Shown: positions 5,984 through 14,620 of the stretch, one piece after another
Layout of the letters: each line of letters opens with the position of its first letter
Position numbering within the stretch: the first letter of the stretch is position 1
DNA from: a virus
Virus record (IMG/VR): IMGVR_UViG_3300027963_000026
Span: 1-31,640 of that record
Strand: one strand, 5' to 3'
DNA length: 31,640 nt
The notes under the pieces: generated by a model
What the model was told of the DNA's origin: nothing
Seen by the model: the letters and a program-made list of their open reading frames with translations, nothing else
Database searches by the model: none
Made by a program: the position numbers and the translations under genes

Positions 5984-8319
5984 TATGAGATTACTGTTTG
6001 ATTTACTACTGTTTTTCCTGTTGAATCTGAAAATTTAGATGAGTATAATAAAGCATCGTATGTTGCATTTTTAAGGTCTATACTATAATCCAATAAAGCA
6101 AAATTAACACTATTATAACTTGTAATTTGATAACTAAATTTACGACCTATAAATAAACTTGCATCTGACTTAAAAGTACCTTCTATTGTAACATTAGACA
6201 AACCTATATTTTTTAATATTGCAGATGATATATTACCTAATTGTGTTTTTAAAGATGCGTAAGATATATTTGCACAACCTATATTTTGATAACTTAAAGC
6301 TATACCACTTGCAGGGTTATTATAAGCATCAAATATATTATTACCATAAGAACCTGCTACATACATTGGATTTTTAGCCTTTGCATCTCCTAAAGTAAAT
6401 AATGTAGGTGGTACATATTTTTGAGATTCGCTAATAAATACACCAGATTCTAAACTAAATGAATTATCTGAATTTACAAAACCATCAAATTTAGTTATAA
6501 ACTTTTGTGATGTTGGAAGTCCTGTAATTATAGAACCTTTAAATGTTTGAAGATTACAATACTCTACAAATAATTGATATGGGTCGGTCGCAGAAGCAAC
6601 AGTTAAGTTTCTATATGGTTGGTATTGTCTTATTTTTATCTTTGCATTATCGGGAATATCTAATACTCCTTTTATATCATAGTAAATTTTATCTGAATCA
6701 TTACCAAGATAATTTGGTATTAGTGTTAATGGTAGACTACCTGATGCTGTTGGAGTATACCCTGATTCAAATTTATTATTAGTATAGTTATAATAGAATG
6801 TTGTTTCAACACCATTTTCATCATTAGCAATTAAAACTAATGCTACAACAGGTCTTGGTCTATAATTAAATTGATTTATAGTACCACCAGTAGGAGGTAA
6901 ATTTTTTAATCTACCATCTGTCCAAGCTAAATAAGAAAAAGAAAATACATCACCAGAAGAAACACTAAATTCCTCACTATCTATATATACACCTAAATCA
7001 AAACCAGCCTGATATTTTGCAGGAAATTTAGTTGCATAATTAGTTCCAAATGATTGAGTTTTTAATAACGCATAAGGATAAAATGGTCTTGCCTGTATTG
7101 TATTTGGTTGTGCATCTATACCTTGATATATTAATTCACGACCACTTGGTTCATACCAACTATTTACAGCATAATAAGAACCTGCACCTGTATATCTTGC
7201 AACTTCAGATACAGATGACATATTGTAATTTGGAGTATTGTAATTTAAAGATGCGGAATTAGATATTACAACATTTTCAATAGGATAATTAAACCTAATT
7301 GTTTGGCTTCTTCCTATATTTGGCAAAGTTGAATTTAAGGGTCTTATAGGGTCATACTCACTTGCATAAGCATAAAATGAATATTCAACTTCATCGGTTG
7401 CAACATCATAATTATCTACTGTATATTCAATGGTATCTACATTTTCAGTTGTATTATTTACAAGAGAATCGTAAGACCTTATATGCAATATATTATTTTT
7501 ATAGAAAGCAATTAATCCAAATTGAGAACAAAGACCTTCTAAAACTTCAAATAATGTTTTATACTTTCCAAGCTCTTGTAAAAAAGCATTTTTCTGTATA
7601 AGCATTGAACTTAAATCAATAGTTGAATTGACTGTTGCTCCATTACCATTAACGTAAGATTGTGTTAAAGAATATGGAAATGGATATTCTAAAGAAACTT
7701 TATTTGTTATATAGGAAAAATAACAACACCTCATTATTACATCAAGCAAAGATATTTTATCACTTGGAAAGTAACGTATTAAATTAGTATTACCAGCTTC
7801 AAAATTGTAAAATCTATTAATCTTCATTAATCCAAAATCGGAAAATTGAAGTGAGAATGTTATAGGTGCTATTTCACTTAATGAAACATCTGTATTATAT
7901 ATAAAATAACCCTGCCAAATTATATTATAACTACCACCATTCTTTATCTTAACTTCTAATAGAAATGTATCAAAATTAGCAGTAATAAATTCCCTAATAT
8001 CAAATCCACTTTCAGAAAATATCTTTTGATAGGTTTCCCAAATGTTTTCGTTAGGAGTCCATTCATCAGTACCAAGACCTTCTCCAACATAATTAAATAA
8101 TAGATTTAAAGTAGCCTTTGTAGCAATAACTGGTCTGTAACCACCATTACCACCATCGCTATCAGTTTCTATAACTAAAGGAGTTCCTGTTCCACTAACC
8201 TCGTGTACAAAACCACTATATCCTTTTTTATAGATTGTGGCTATGTATTGACCAGTAGTATTTTGGTAAACATCAGAAAATGTTAATGTATATTTTGCAC
8301 CGTATCCTGTAAATGCCAT
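5983..8319 (-). CDS. Large tail protein, probable tail tip or baseplate hub
   Basis: A 778-residue protein directly after the tape measure gene, where siphoviruses encode distal tail and tail-tip proteins. The N-terminal region (YGAKYTLTFSDVYQNTTGQY, then a segment ending WQGYFIYNTDVSLSE and FSLQFSDFGLMKINRFYNF) matches the pattern of tail-hub proteins I associate with Bacteroidetes phages. The rest is rich in Asn, Ser, Tyr and beta-strand patterns, as expected for a receptor-facing protein. No enzymatic motif was seen. A single protein here may combine the distal-tail and tail-associated functions that other phages split. Confidence 0.75.
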   Translation of the reverse strand: MAFTGYGAKYTLTFSDVYQNTTGQYIATIYKKGYSGFVHEVSGTGTPLVIETDSDGGNGGYRPVIATKATLNLLFNYVGEGLGTDEWTPNENIWETYQKIFSESGFDIREFITANFDTFLLEVKIKNGGSYNIIWQGYFIYNTDVSLSEIAPITFSLQFSDFGLMKINRFYNFEAGNTNLIRYFPSDKISLLDVIMRCCYFSYITNKVSLEYPFPYSLTQSYVNGNGATVNSTIDLSSMLIQKNAFLQELGKYKTLFEVLEGLCSQFGLIAFYKNNILHIRSYDSLVNNTTENVDTIEYTVDNYDVATDEVEYSFYAYASEYDPIRPLNSTLPNIGRSQTIRFNYPIENVVISNSASLNYNTPNYNMSSVSEVARYTGAGSYYAVNSWYEPSGRELIYQGIDAQPNTIQARPFYPYALLKTQSFGTNYATKFPAKYQAGFDLGVYIDSEEFSVSSGDVFSFSYLAWTDGRLKNLPPTGGTINQFNYRPRPVVALVLIANDENGVETTFYYNYTNNKFESGYTPTASGSLPLTLIPNYLGNDSDKIYYDIKGVLDIPDNAKIKIRQYQPYRNLTVASATDPYQLFVEYCNLQTFKGSIITGLPTSQKFITKFDGFVNSDNSFSLESGVFISESQKYVPPTLFTLGDAKAKNPMYVAGSYGNNIFDAYNNPASGIALSYQNIGCANISYASLKTQLGNISSAILKNIGLSNVTIEGTFKSDASLFIGRKFSYQITSYNSVNFALLDYSIDLKNATYDALLYSSKFSDSTGKTVVNQTVIS

Positions 8320-10106
8320 TAGAAGTAATTTTTTCTATTTTTTGATGCTCTGTCTAATAAGATAACTAAATCGTTACCACTAATTCTTGCACTTAATTGA
8401 CCACCCATATCTCCACCAATGCTACCACCTATTATTTTTGTTAATTTATCTAATGGAGCAACTACTTCGGGGTTATTTCTTGCACCGGGATATTCACCTA
8501 TTAATGCGTTTGTAGGGCCACTAACGATACCACCTGCTGCGAATGGTCTTACACCTCCATAATTACCACTCATAGCATTTGATGAATTACTACCACTATT
8601 ATTTGAACCTGATTTTGAAATTGCTCCTGCCCTACCTCTTGCATAACCTGCTAATGTTAATAATGCAACACCTGCTGCAATGGCAACTACTGGATTTAAA
8701 CTTTCTAATGAAGCCTTGATAGCTTTTACACCAAGACCAACTCCAATAGCTAACTCTCCTAATTGTTGGGCAACAGTTGCAAGAGAACCAAGAAATGCAG
8801 CACCAGCAGCGTTAGCAATATTTCCACCAGTTGCAATAGCTTCACCAACAGCCATAAAACTTGATGATATGGTTGCTACAATACCATTTTGAAGAATATT
8901 TGTAATTTCATCATTTATTCCCCACATTGCATTTGTAAAATCCCTTAATCCTAAAAGATTCTTTGTTTCAACCTTTCTTGTAAAGAATTTATCCGCCTCT
9001 TTATTTATTTTTTCAAATGGCTTTGCGTTATTTATATCACCGAATGTTTTTGTGATTTCTTTTAATGGCTTACCACCATCTAAATTATCTACAACAGCTT
9101 TTGTATATTTTGCAATTTCTGCCCATATATTAGCATTTCTTTCATTTAATATATTTGTATCTGATGTAGAGTTATAAATAACTTGGTCTAAATCAAAAAG
9201 TTCTTTTTTAAGTACAGCTTGTCTTGCGAATGATTTTTCAGCTTCTGCATTTATAGCTACTGAACCAGGAGTAGCACCTGTACTAACTCTTACAGCATTA
9301 GGATCAACTCCAGCTGTTTTACCTTGTTCAATAAGTAACTCATTTTGCTTTTGAATAGATAAATTCCTTGCTTCTAAAATCCTTGTATTATTATCTAATA
9401 TTCTTGATGCGTTGGCTACTATTTTATCTTTACCAGCCTCTGCAATAGCAACACCATAAATACTATCCCTTAAACCATTATAAGCAGCCTCGTTTTTACC
9501 TAAAGCTATTTGTTCAGCACTTAAATTTGCAAATGTAGTTGGGTATTGGTCTTGAAGTCCCTTTGCTGCTTTTAATCTCAAATACATTGAATTTGAAACA
9601 TCGGTAGCAGCTCTATAAAGCATATCAAGGCTTGTTACCTCATCCAATGCAGCCTGTCTACCTCTTAATTGTACTTCAGTTGTGTCTTCTAAACTTTCTC
9701 TCCATTCATCAATAGATTGTTTATTTTTATCAACAGCATTTGAAGAGTATGCCCAAATTGTTAATCCGGCAGTTAGAATTGAACCTAATATTGATAGTGC
9801 AGTACCAGCAGCACCTGTTAATCCAGCCAATAAAGTTAATTGGTCAATAAGGATAGGAATGTTATTTGATATAGCAAGTAATCCCAACCCGAATGATTGG
9901 GAAAAGAAACCAGCATCACGAATAACTTGACCAAAAGCGAAGGCGGCTAATCTTCCTCTATTGGCTTCTCTTTCTAATGCTTTTGTAGATTTTGCAGCAC
10001 CATCAACAGATTTATCAAATTGAGCTAACGTAGATTGAGCTTCGCCAATAGCTTTTCTTAATCCTTGTAAATTGGCATTTATGGTTACCTGAAAATTACT
10101 ATCCAT
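8319..10106 (-). CDS. Tape measure protein
   Basis: A 595-residue protein with the composition of a tail tape measure. An N-terminal helical region starts INANLQGLRKAIGEAQSTLA. Several long hydrophobic helices follow (IPILIDQLTLLAGLTG; AAGAAFLGSLATVAQQLGEL; VAIAAGVALLTLAGYARG). The C-terminus is Gly/Ser/Asn rich (SGSNNSGSNSSNAMSGNYGG) and ends GLVSGPTNALIGEY-like, as in many tape measures. At roughly 0.15 nm per residue it would set a tail of about 90 nm, which is an estimate. It follows the tail assembly chaperones, the standard order. The hydrophobic segments may insert in the membrane at DNA entry. Confidence 0.93.
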   Translation of the reverse strand: MDSNFQVTINANLQGLRKAIGEAQSTLAQFDKSVDGAAKSTKALEREANRGRLAAFAFGQVIRDAGFFSQSFGLGLLAISNNIPILIDQLTLLAGLTGAAGTALSILGSILTAGLTIWAYSSNAVDKNKQSIDEWRESLEDTTEVQLRGRQAALDEVTSLDMLYRAATDVSNSMYLRLKAAKGLQDQYPTTFANLSAEQIALGKNEAAYNGLRDSIYGVAIAEAGKDKIVANASRILDNNTRILEARNLSIQKQNELLIEQGKTAGVDPNAVRVSTGATPGSVAINAEAEKSFARQAVLKKELFDLDQVIYNSTSDTNILNERNANIWAEIAKYTKAVVDNLDGGKPLKEITKTFGDINNAKPFEKINKEADKFFTRKVETKNLLGLRDFTNAMWGINDEITNILQNGIVATISSSFMAVGEAIATGGNIANAAGAAFLGSLATVAQQLGELAIGVGLGVKAIKASLESLNPVVAIAAGVALLTLAGYARGRAGAISKSGSNNSGSNSSNAMSGNYGGVRPFAAGGIVSGPTNALIGEYPGARNNPEVVAPLDKLTKIIGGSIGGDMGGQLSARISGNDLVILLDRASKNRKNYF

Positions 10107-10419
10107 TGTTGTTTAATTTGTTAGCGACTTTCTCAAAGTCCTCTTTGCTTAATGGTTCTTGCTTTGGCTTTTTGGGTTTGCCAAGATTATCAGTCCACAA
10201 TGGCATAAGTTTATCAGCAGCTTTTTGATCGTGCTTCTTACCTACATTTGTATTATACAACATAGCTATAATGCTACGAGTATGTTCCCATTGCTTTGTT
10301 TCTTTCTTTATATGACCATAGACCAACCGGTTATAGTCAGCCCAAGTCATATCGTAAAATTGGTCGGGGAGAAGTCCTATCTCACCTATGGCGAAGTCTA
10401 AAACGTCCCCCCAGCCTAT
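10099..10419 (-). CDS. Tail assembly chaperone, frameshift extension (gpT-like)
   Basis: This frame supplies the second half of a fused chaperone. Its first ATG is at 10350, but conserved sequence extends upstream of it: IGWGDVLDFAIGEIGLLPDQ then FYDMTWADYNR, where the family pattern GEIGL-P-FYDMT spans the ATG. It therefore is not a free-standing gene. It is reached by a -1 shift at A AAA AAA (10425-10419), giving a 227-residue fusion of 121 plus 106 residues. The product corresponds to lambda gpGT, which recruits tail-tube subunits to the tape measure. It overlaps the tape measure start by 8 bases. Confidence 0.88.
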   Translation of the reverse strand: MGWGDVLDFAIGEIGLLPDQFYDMTWADYNRLVYGHIKKETKQWEHTRSIIAMLYNTNVGKKHDQKAADKLMPLWTDNLGKPKKPKQEPLSKEDFEKVANKLNNNG

Positions 10420-10425
10420 TTTTTT
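10416..10425 (-). promoter_or_regulatory. Programmed -1 ribosomal frameshift site
   Basis: Seven A residues (reverse strand, 10425-10419) are phased as A|AAA|AAA in the gpG-like frame and are followed at once by TAG (10418-10416). Slipping back one base gives ATA GGC TGG, opening the gpT-like frame of 106 codons. Phase, stop position and gene order match known tail-chaperone frameshifts. Confidence 0.85.
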
Positions 10426-10781
10426 GGCTTTACAGAACTTGGTTTAGATGAAGCCTCTATTGCTTGGTTTGTTTCTATAACACCTTGAGATAATTGTGCT
10501 GATTGTTCAAACACTTGGATAATTTCAGTTATCTGTGTCATAGGCATATCATCTACCCAAAGCAATACTTCATCTTGTGTAAAATCCTCTATTTCTTTTT
10601 TAATAAAGCAGTTGTTTTTAAGTCCACAATAAACCAAATCAGCACATAGCTTAATAGGGTTTTGTTCGTTAAACTCTGCAACTCCAGTATTATTGATTTT
10701 AGAGTATTCCATTAATGCGTAATTGCCAAACTTGACACCACGCTTTTTACCACCTAATTCTAATTGAATGTAACCTGTCAT
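10416..10781 (-). CDS. Tail assembly chaperone (gpG-like)
   Basis: A 121-residue protein between the tail-tube gene and the tape measure, the position of lambda gpG. Motifs: GKKRGVKFGNYALMEYSKI near the N-terminus and a mid-region FTQDEVLLWVDDMPMTQITE. Its last codons are CCA AAA AAA TAG, so the stop directly follows a slippery A AAA AAA heptamer. Most ribosomes would end here and a minority shift to -1 to make the longer fusion. The usual molar excess of the short form fits tail assembly in other siphoviruses. Confidence 0.88.
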   Translation of the reverse strand: MTGYIQLELGGKKRGVKFGNYALMEYSKINNTGVAEFNEQNPIKLCADLVYCGLKNNCFIKKEIEDFTQDEVLLWVDDMPMTQITEIIQVFEQSAQLSQGVIETNQAIEASSKPSSVKPKK

Positions 10782-10828
10782 AATTTTTCTTCGTTAAATA
10801 AATGTGGCTATCGCCCGAAGAAGTTTAA
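10782..10828 (-). terminator. Hairpin after the tail-tube gene (attenuator-like)
   Basis: Reading on the reverse strand, TTCTTCG pairs with CGAAGAA. Inside lies a smaller GGC-GATA-GCC hairpin, and an A/T stretch follows just before the chaperone start. This could cut readthrough, or trim the transcript, between the abundant tail-tube gene and the low-need chaperone gene. Confidence 0.5.
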
Positions 10829-11236
10829 TTAGGATACAGTAGATTGGGTTAATGCACCTGTTCCTTGAAAAGATACGCTGAAACCAGCAGGACTTTCCAT
10901 ATCAGCAGTTTGTGAGATAGAAGTAATGAATGCGTTACCGCTCAATAACATATCACCAGCAGTTGCAGTAGAAAAAGTTACAGCTACAGCAGTACGAGCA
11001 ATTAATAAAGCTACAAGCTCATCAGTTTCTACTTTTGCATCAGTTGCATAATCCACAAGACCATCAGAAGATAAAGTGAAAGAACGCACACCTGCGAAAA
11101 ATTCTGACCAACCTGCTGAATCTTTAGTGGTTGCATCTGGTAAATCTACCGATAGTTCTAAACTTGCAGTAGTTGCTTTTAGTAGAGCTACACCGCCTAC
11201 TTTGATTGTTAAATTTGTTCCGTTAATTAAAGCCAT
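10829..11236 (-). CDS. Major tail (tube) protein, second copy
   Basis: A 135-residue tail-tube protein. The core KDSAGWSEFFAGVRSFTLSS then DGLVDYATDA is the same as in the adjacent upstream gene with scattered changes. The C-terminal SPAGFSVSFQGTGALTQ is a typical tube-protein beta-strand ending. The product stacks as hexamers around the tape measure. It is preceded by a 25-base AT-rich gap and followed by a hairpin. Its position next to the chaperones, as in other siphoviruses, makes this copy the best candidate for the main tube subunit. Confidence 0.85.
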   Translation of the reverse strand: MALINGTNLTIKVGGVALLKATTASLELSVDLPDATTKDSAGWSEFFAGVRSFTLSSDGLVDYATDAKVETDELVALLIARTAVAVTFSTATAGDMLLSGNAFITSISQTADMESPAGFSVSFQGTGALTQSTVS

Positions 11237-11261
11237 TTTTTTGTTATTTTAAAGTTTAAGT

Positions 11262-11681
11262 TTATGCGATTGTTTCTAAAAAGATTTCTGTGCCTTGTAA
11301 TGTGCCTGAATACGTTACTACGTCCTCCATAGGGCCATCAATAGTTAGTGATGATACATATACATACCCATTATAAATTAATGCACCAGGAGTCGCAGGA
11401 TTAGCTGCTGTGAACTTTGCTAAAAATTTAGTTTTGTTCTCAATAGCAGTTTCTAACCAAGCAGGATCAATATTGTCTGAATAATCTACAAGACCTTCAA
11501 AGTCCATTGTAAAACTTCTTGATCCAATAAGAAATTCGCTCCATCCGGCACTATCTCTTGAGGTTACATCGATTGTATTTGCTTCTACGTTTAATGTAAA
11601 GCTACGAGAGTGTCCAAATGCTCTGTTGTTTACTCCATCAAGTACATAAAGTACAAGGTCTGTTCCGTTTACTAATGCCAT
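11262..11681 (-). CDS. Major tail (tube) protein, first copy
   Basis: A 139-residue paralogue of the next gene downstream. Shared features are the start MAL-NGT, the block RDSAGWSEFLIGSRSFTMDF with EGLVDYSD after it, and the ending TYSGTLQGTE. Identity appears moderate, so the duplication is not recent. It lies one base from the tail terminator gene. The two copies could build alternate rings, form a tube and a decorated or terminal ring, or act in different tail segments. The sequence does not say which. Confidence 0.8.
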   Translation of the reverse strand: MALVNGTDLVLYVLDGVNNRAFGHSRSFTLNVEANTIDVTSRDSAGWSEFLIGSRSFTMDFEGLVDYSDNIDPAWLETAIENKTKFLAKFTAANPATPGALIYNGYVYVSSLTIDGPMEDVVTYSGTLQGTEIFLETIA

Positions 11682-11682
11682 T

Positions 11683-12111
11683 TTATAATTGTTCTACTAT
11701 ATTTCTAATTCTAATTACTTTTCTTACTTCGTAAAAGCCATCATATTGACTTTCTATATAATTTGTTGACTCAAGGCTATTTGTTATAACCTTAAAATCA
11801 GCAGAAGCATCAGGCAAAGAACTACGATTTAAAAGTAGTAGCATTACTTGATTTGATATATTATCAGCATCTGATTTGGTATAATTCGTTCCGTCAGTAC
11901 CTGTAAAAATTTGTATCGTTACAACACAATTATTATTGAAGTTTGTCTTTGTACTTTCGTCTATAACACTAATATTTGATATTTGTATATAGGGATAAGT
12001 AGCAGTATCAGGAACATTATCGTAAGTTGGAACATTACTACCACTTAAAGTAACACTCCCATTCAATTTATTAAAATAAGCCTTTCTTAAACTGAAGCCT
12101 ACGTCTTTCAT
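11683..12111 (-). CDS. Tail terminator / tail completion protein
   Basis: A 142-residue protein in the place of the lambda gpU-type tail terminator, just before the tube genes. Patterns: N-terminal helix VGFSLRKAYFNKLNG, then YPYIQISNISVIDES, VVTIQIFTGTDGTNY, and a closing strand FYEVRKVIRIRNIVEQL. The order of one helix, strands, a helix with many small polar residues, and final strands fits the DUF3168-like tail completion fold. The assignment rests mainly on position and fold-like pattern. Confidence 0.7.
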   Translation of the reverse strand: MKDVGFSLRKAYFNKLNGSVTLSGSNVPTYDNVPDTATYPYIQISNISVIDESTKTNFNNNCVVTIQIFTGTDGTNYTKSDADNISNQVMLLLLNRSSLPDASADFKVITNSLESTNYIESQYDGFYEVRKVIRIRNIVEQL

Positions 12112-12112
12112 A

Positions 12113-13663
12113 TTATGCTTTTAAATCGCCAGTTAAGTACCACTCATCAGTATTTGTTTTGGTAAGTTTTACCTCTGCATATCTTGCATATGGTTGTCTT
12201 ACACTTGAACGAGTTCTTAATGTTACTCCAGTATCTCCACTAAATGTTGGTACACCAGCACCACCTTGAACAAACCAAATTTGAGTTCCAATAGGGAAAG
12301 CAACCGAAGCGTTTGTAGGTATTGTTACTGCTATTGCACTACCAGAAGTTGTTTCAAAAAAACTACCTTTATCATTTAAACCTAATGTGAATGCAGTACC
12401 ACTTGAAGCACGCATTATAATATTGTGGTCTAAACCACCATTCACTTGAACAAGGTTTGAGTTTCCAGTTATTGCAGTAGTAGTACCAAACAACACCTTA
12501 CCATCTGCTTGTATTCTTTGTCTTACGGTTGGTGTTCCAGTTACTTGGTCAGTAGCAAAATCTAAATAAGCATCGGGTGAAGTATCTAATGCGTGTGCAG
12601 AAATATATGCCTTTACACTACCACCAGGAGCAGTAGCATCACTACTATAAAATTCAATTTTACCAATTACTTGGTTTGCAGCAGTAGTTGTATCGGTATC
12701 TACAAAACGTAAAGTATTATTTTCTCCACTATTATTATCTCCAGTAATTTCTAAACGCTTTGTTGCAGTTGTAGTACTACCTACATTTAGCGTTCCACTT
12801 GCACCAATATCTGCAATGCTTAATTTACCACTTCCAGTTATATTAGTAGCACCACTTAAAGCACCACCCATTGCTATTGTAGTTGAACCACTTAAAGCAC
12901 CAGCATTTGTAATACCTCCATTATTATTATTTATACCACCAATAACACTAAGACCTCCCGCATTAATACCAATACCTCCACCTTGAATAGCAAGTCCCGA
13001 ATATATTGTTGTAGCACCACCAGCTATTACTTTAAACGTATAATCACCATCTCCTAAATAACCAACTCCAAAAGTAGCACTACCACTATCAATACCAACA
13101 ACACTTCCAGCTTGAGTTATTAAAGAGTTAGTTATTGTATTTGAAGAATTAAACAAAGGAATATTAGCAGTAGTTCCACTACCACCAATTTTACCATTAA
13201 AAGTATTCCAATTGGTAGATGATAAATAACCATCAGTCGATGTTGTTGCTTGTGAAATACTTAAAGTTCTATTCGCACTCAAATCACCACCACCACTTAA
13301 TGGTGCAGTAGTAGATATGCTTCGTGTAGTAGCAACCTTGTTATTGAACGTAGTCCAATCGGTAGAAGTTAAGTACCCATCAACGCTTGTGGTCGCAGCA
13401 CCTAATTTGCTTTTAATCGTAGCGTTTGTTTCATCACCAGTATTGGTATTTGATGAAGTTCCACTAAAATTACTTGCAGATAAGGTAGATGATACTGCTA
13501 ATGTACCAGTAATACTTGCAGATACTGTCGATAAACTTAACGCACTATTGTTACCTAATCCATCAGTAATTAATTTTAATGATGAGGTTAGTGGGCCGTT
13601 ATCCGTTACTTTTAATAAGGCATCGTATGAAGATGCTATGGTTTGTCCTGTTAATGAAGCCAT
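12113..13663 (-). CDS. Fibre-like repeat protein (tail or head fibre)
   Basis: A 516-residue protein very rich in Gly, Ser, Thr, Ala and Asn. Two copies of a motif, TTSVDGYLTSTDWTTFNNK at 91-109 and TTSTDGYLSSTNWNTFNGK at 140-158, are typical of phage fibre shafts in this host group. A later part (IEFYSSDATAPGG, ISAHALDTSPDAYLDF) resembles fibre or needle domains, and the C-terminus (VKLTKTNTDEWYLTGDLKA) forms a small beta cap. It probably is a trimeric receptor-binding or capsid fibre. It sits between head-tail connector genes and the tail terminator, not with the tail-tip gene, and has its own promoter directly upstream, so it may be a swapped-in cassette. Confidence 0.75.
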   Translation of the reverse strand: MASLTGQTIASSYDALLKVTDNGPLTSSLKLITDGLGNNSALSLSTVSASITGTLAVSSTLSASNFSGTSSNTNTGDETNATIKSKLGAATTSVDGYLTSTDWTTFNNKVATTRSISTTAPLSGGGDLSANRTLSISQATTSTDGYLSSTNWNTFNGKIGGSGTTANIPLFNSSNTITNSLITQAGSVVGIDSGSATFGVGYLGDGDYTFKVIAGGATTIYSGLAIQGGGIGINAGGLSVIGGINNNNGGITNAGALSGSTTIAMGGALSGATNITGSGKLSIADIGASGTLNVGSTTTATKRLEITGDNNSGENNTLRFVDTDTTTAANQVIGKIEFYSSDATAPGGSVKAYISAHALDTSPDAYLDFATDQVTGTPTVRQRIQADGKVLFGTTTAITGNSNLVQVNGGLDHNIIMRASSGTAFTLGLNDKGSFFETTSGSAIAVTIPTNASVAFPIGTQIWFVQGGAGVPTFSGDTGVTLRTRSSVRQPYARYAEVKLTKTNTDEWYLTGDLKA

Positions 13664-13676
13664 TTTTTATTTTTTG

Positions 13677-13708
13677 CTAATATAGTTAAATTTTTTAACT
13701 TTTACAAC
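13677..13708 (-). promoter_or_regulatory. Promoter for the fibre-like gene
   Basis: On the reverse strand TTG (in GTTG, 13708-13705) is followed after exactly 20 bases by TATATTAG (13684-13677) and C. An A-rich leader of 13 bases precedes the ATG at 13663. Spacing and -7 element are the same as at two other promoters in this genome. Confidence 0.72.
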
Positions 13709-13724
13709 ATTTTTTTTCAACAGA

Positions 13725-14219
13725 TTATTTAAAGAATCCTCTTATAAATTTCATTCCTTCCAAGTCAATAGTATTTAAAAAATAATACCTTCCTTGTATT
13801 GGTTGTTTATTTCTAAATTTAATACTTGGACTCTTATAAGGTGCAGCTACCGATAATGTATCAATACCACTTTGCCAACCTGTTAATATTCTTAAACTAT
13901 CACTTGGACTTTGACGAGTACCAAATTCAAGGTATATAAATTCTTTTATTGGTCTTGCTGTTGCAATTCCGGTAATGCTATTTTTTCCATTATACATTTT
14001 ATAGTATATAGGATTTCCAAGTAGAGTAATATTACCATCTTGGTTGTTAGAAGCATATTGTCTATTTGTAGTATTTGTTATTGTACTAACAGCTTCCTCT
14101 ACTTTCTCCTCTGCTCTTGATTGTATTCTCTCAACCCATTTGTTTAGGTAATACATAACTCTTGCAGATGATCCACCTTTGCTATTTGTACTCGCACTAT
14201 AACTTTTTGATATTGCCAT
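13725..14219 (-). CDS. Head-tail connector, HK97 gp10-like
   Basis: A 164-residue protein of the neck or tail-completion group. A helical N-terminus (MYYLNKWVERIQSRAEEKVE) is followed by a block ARPIKEFIYLEFGTRQSPSD, in which the EFGT element is characteristic of HK97 gp10-like proteins. The C-terminus ends in PIQGRYYFLNTIDLEGMKF. It overlaps the head-closure gene by one base. It probably joins the capsid connector to the tail. Confidence 0.8.
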   Translation of the reverse strand: MAISKSYSASTNSKGGSSARVMYYLNKWVERIQSRAEEKVEEAVSTITNTTNRQYASNNQDGNITLLGNPIYYKMYNGKNSITGIATARPIKEFIYLEFGTRQSPSDSLRILTGWQSGIDTLSVAAPYKSPSIKFRNKQPIQGRYYFLNTIDLEGMKFIRGFFK

Positions 14220-14620
14220 TAATTACGTTTCCAAGCTACAATTCTTATATAATATCTTTTCTCATCGTCTAATCTAACAGAATGAATGATATAATCATCA
14301 CCTCTATATTTTATCTTAAACTTCTTATCTATACTACCGGTATCATCACTCCAATTAGTCAATATATTATTCCAAATGTTATCAGTTCCATAAGTTAATC
14401 CACCTGAACGATACCTAATTGTAAATAGATATTTATTGTTTATAACCCTCTCTCCACCTTCAATAAATAAATCTCCATCAAATGGCTCAACCCTCGCTAA
14501 TGTTGTTGTATATAGCGTATAATTAGGTTTAGTGCCACCTGCTGAATCAGTAGTTAATGAAAAGTTATAAAACTCTACAATTTCTCTGAAATCTGATATT
14601 TTGTAATCTGATCTTCTCAT
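14219..14620 (-). CDS. Head closure / head-tail adaptor protein
   Basis: A 133-residue protein of the SPP1 gp16 or HK97 gp9-like adaptor type. The patterns IVEFYNFSLTTDSAGGTKPN, LARVEPFDGDLFIEGGER, YLFTIRYRSGG and the closing YIIHSVRLDDEKRYYIRIVA are usual for this beta-barrel family. One-base overlaps on both sides place it in the connector cluster. It would plug the portal after packaging and accept the tail. Confidence 0.85.
   Translation of the reverse strand: MRRSDYKISDFREIVEFYNFSLTTDSAGGTKPNYTLYTTTLARVEPFDGDLFIEGGERVINNKYLFTIRYRSGGLTYGTDNIWNNILTNWSDDTGSIDKKFKIKYRGDDYIIHSVRLDDEKRYYIRIVAWKRN

Noticed and set aside
12113-13663. Diversity-generating retroelement target in the fibre gene
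   Set aside because: No reverse transcriptase, no accessory Avd-like gene and no template repeat were seen in the genome.
13317-13685. 122-codon forward frame over the fibre-like gene
   Set aside because: It is antisense to a repetitive Gly/Ser/Thr gene whose codons avoid antisense stops, and no motif or leader supports it.
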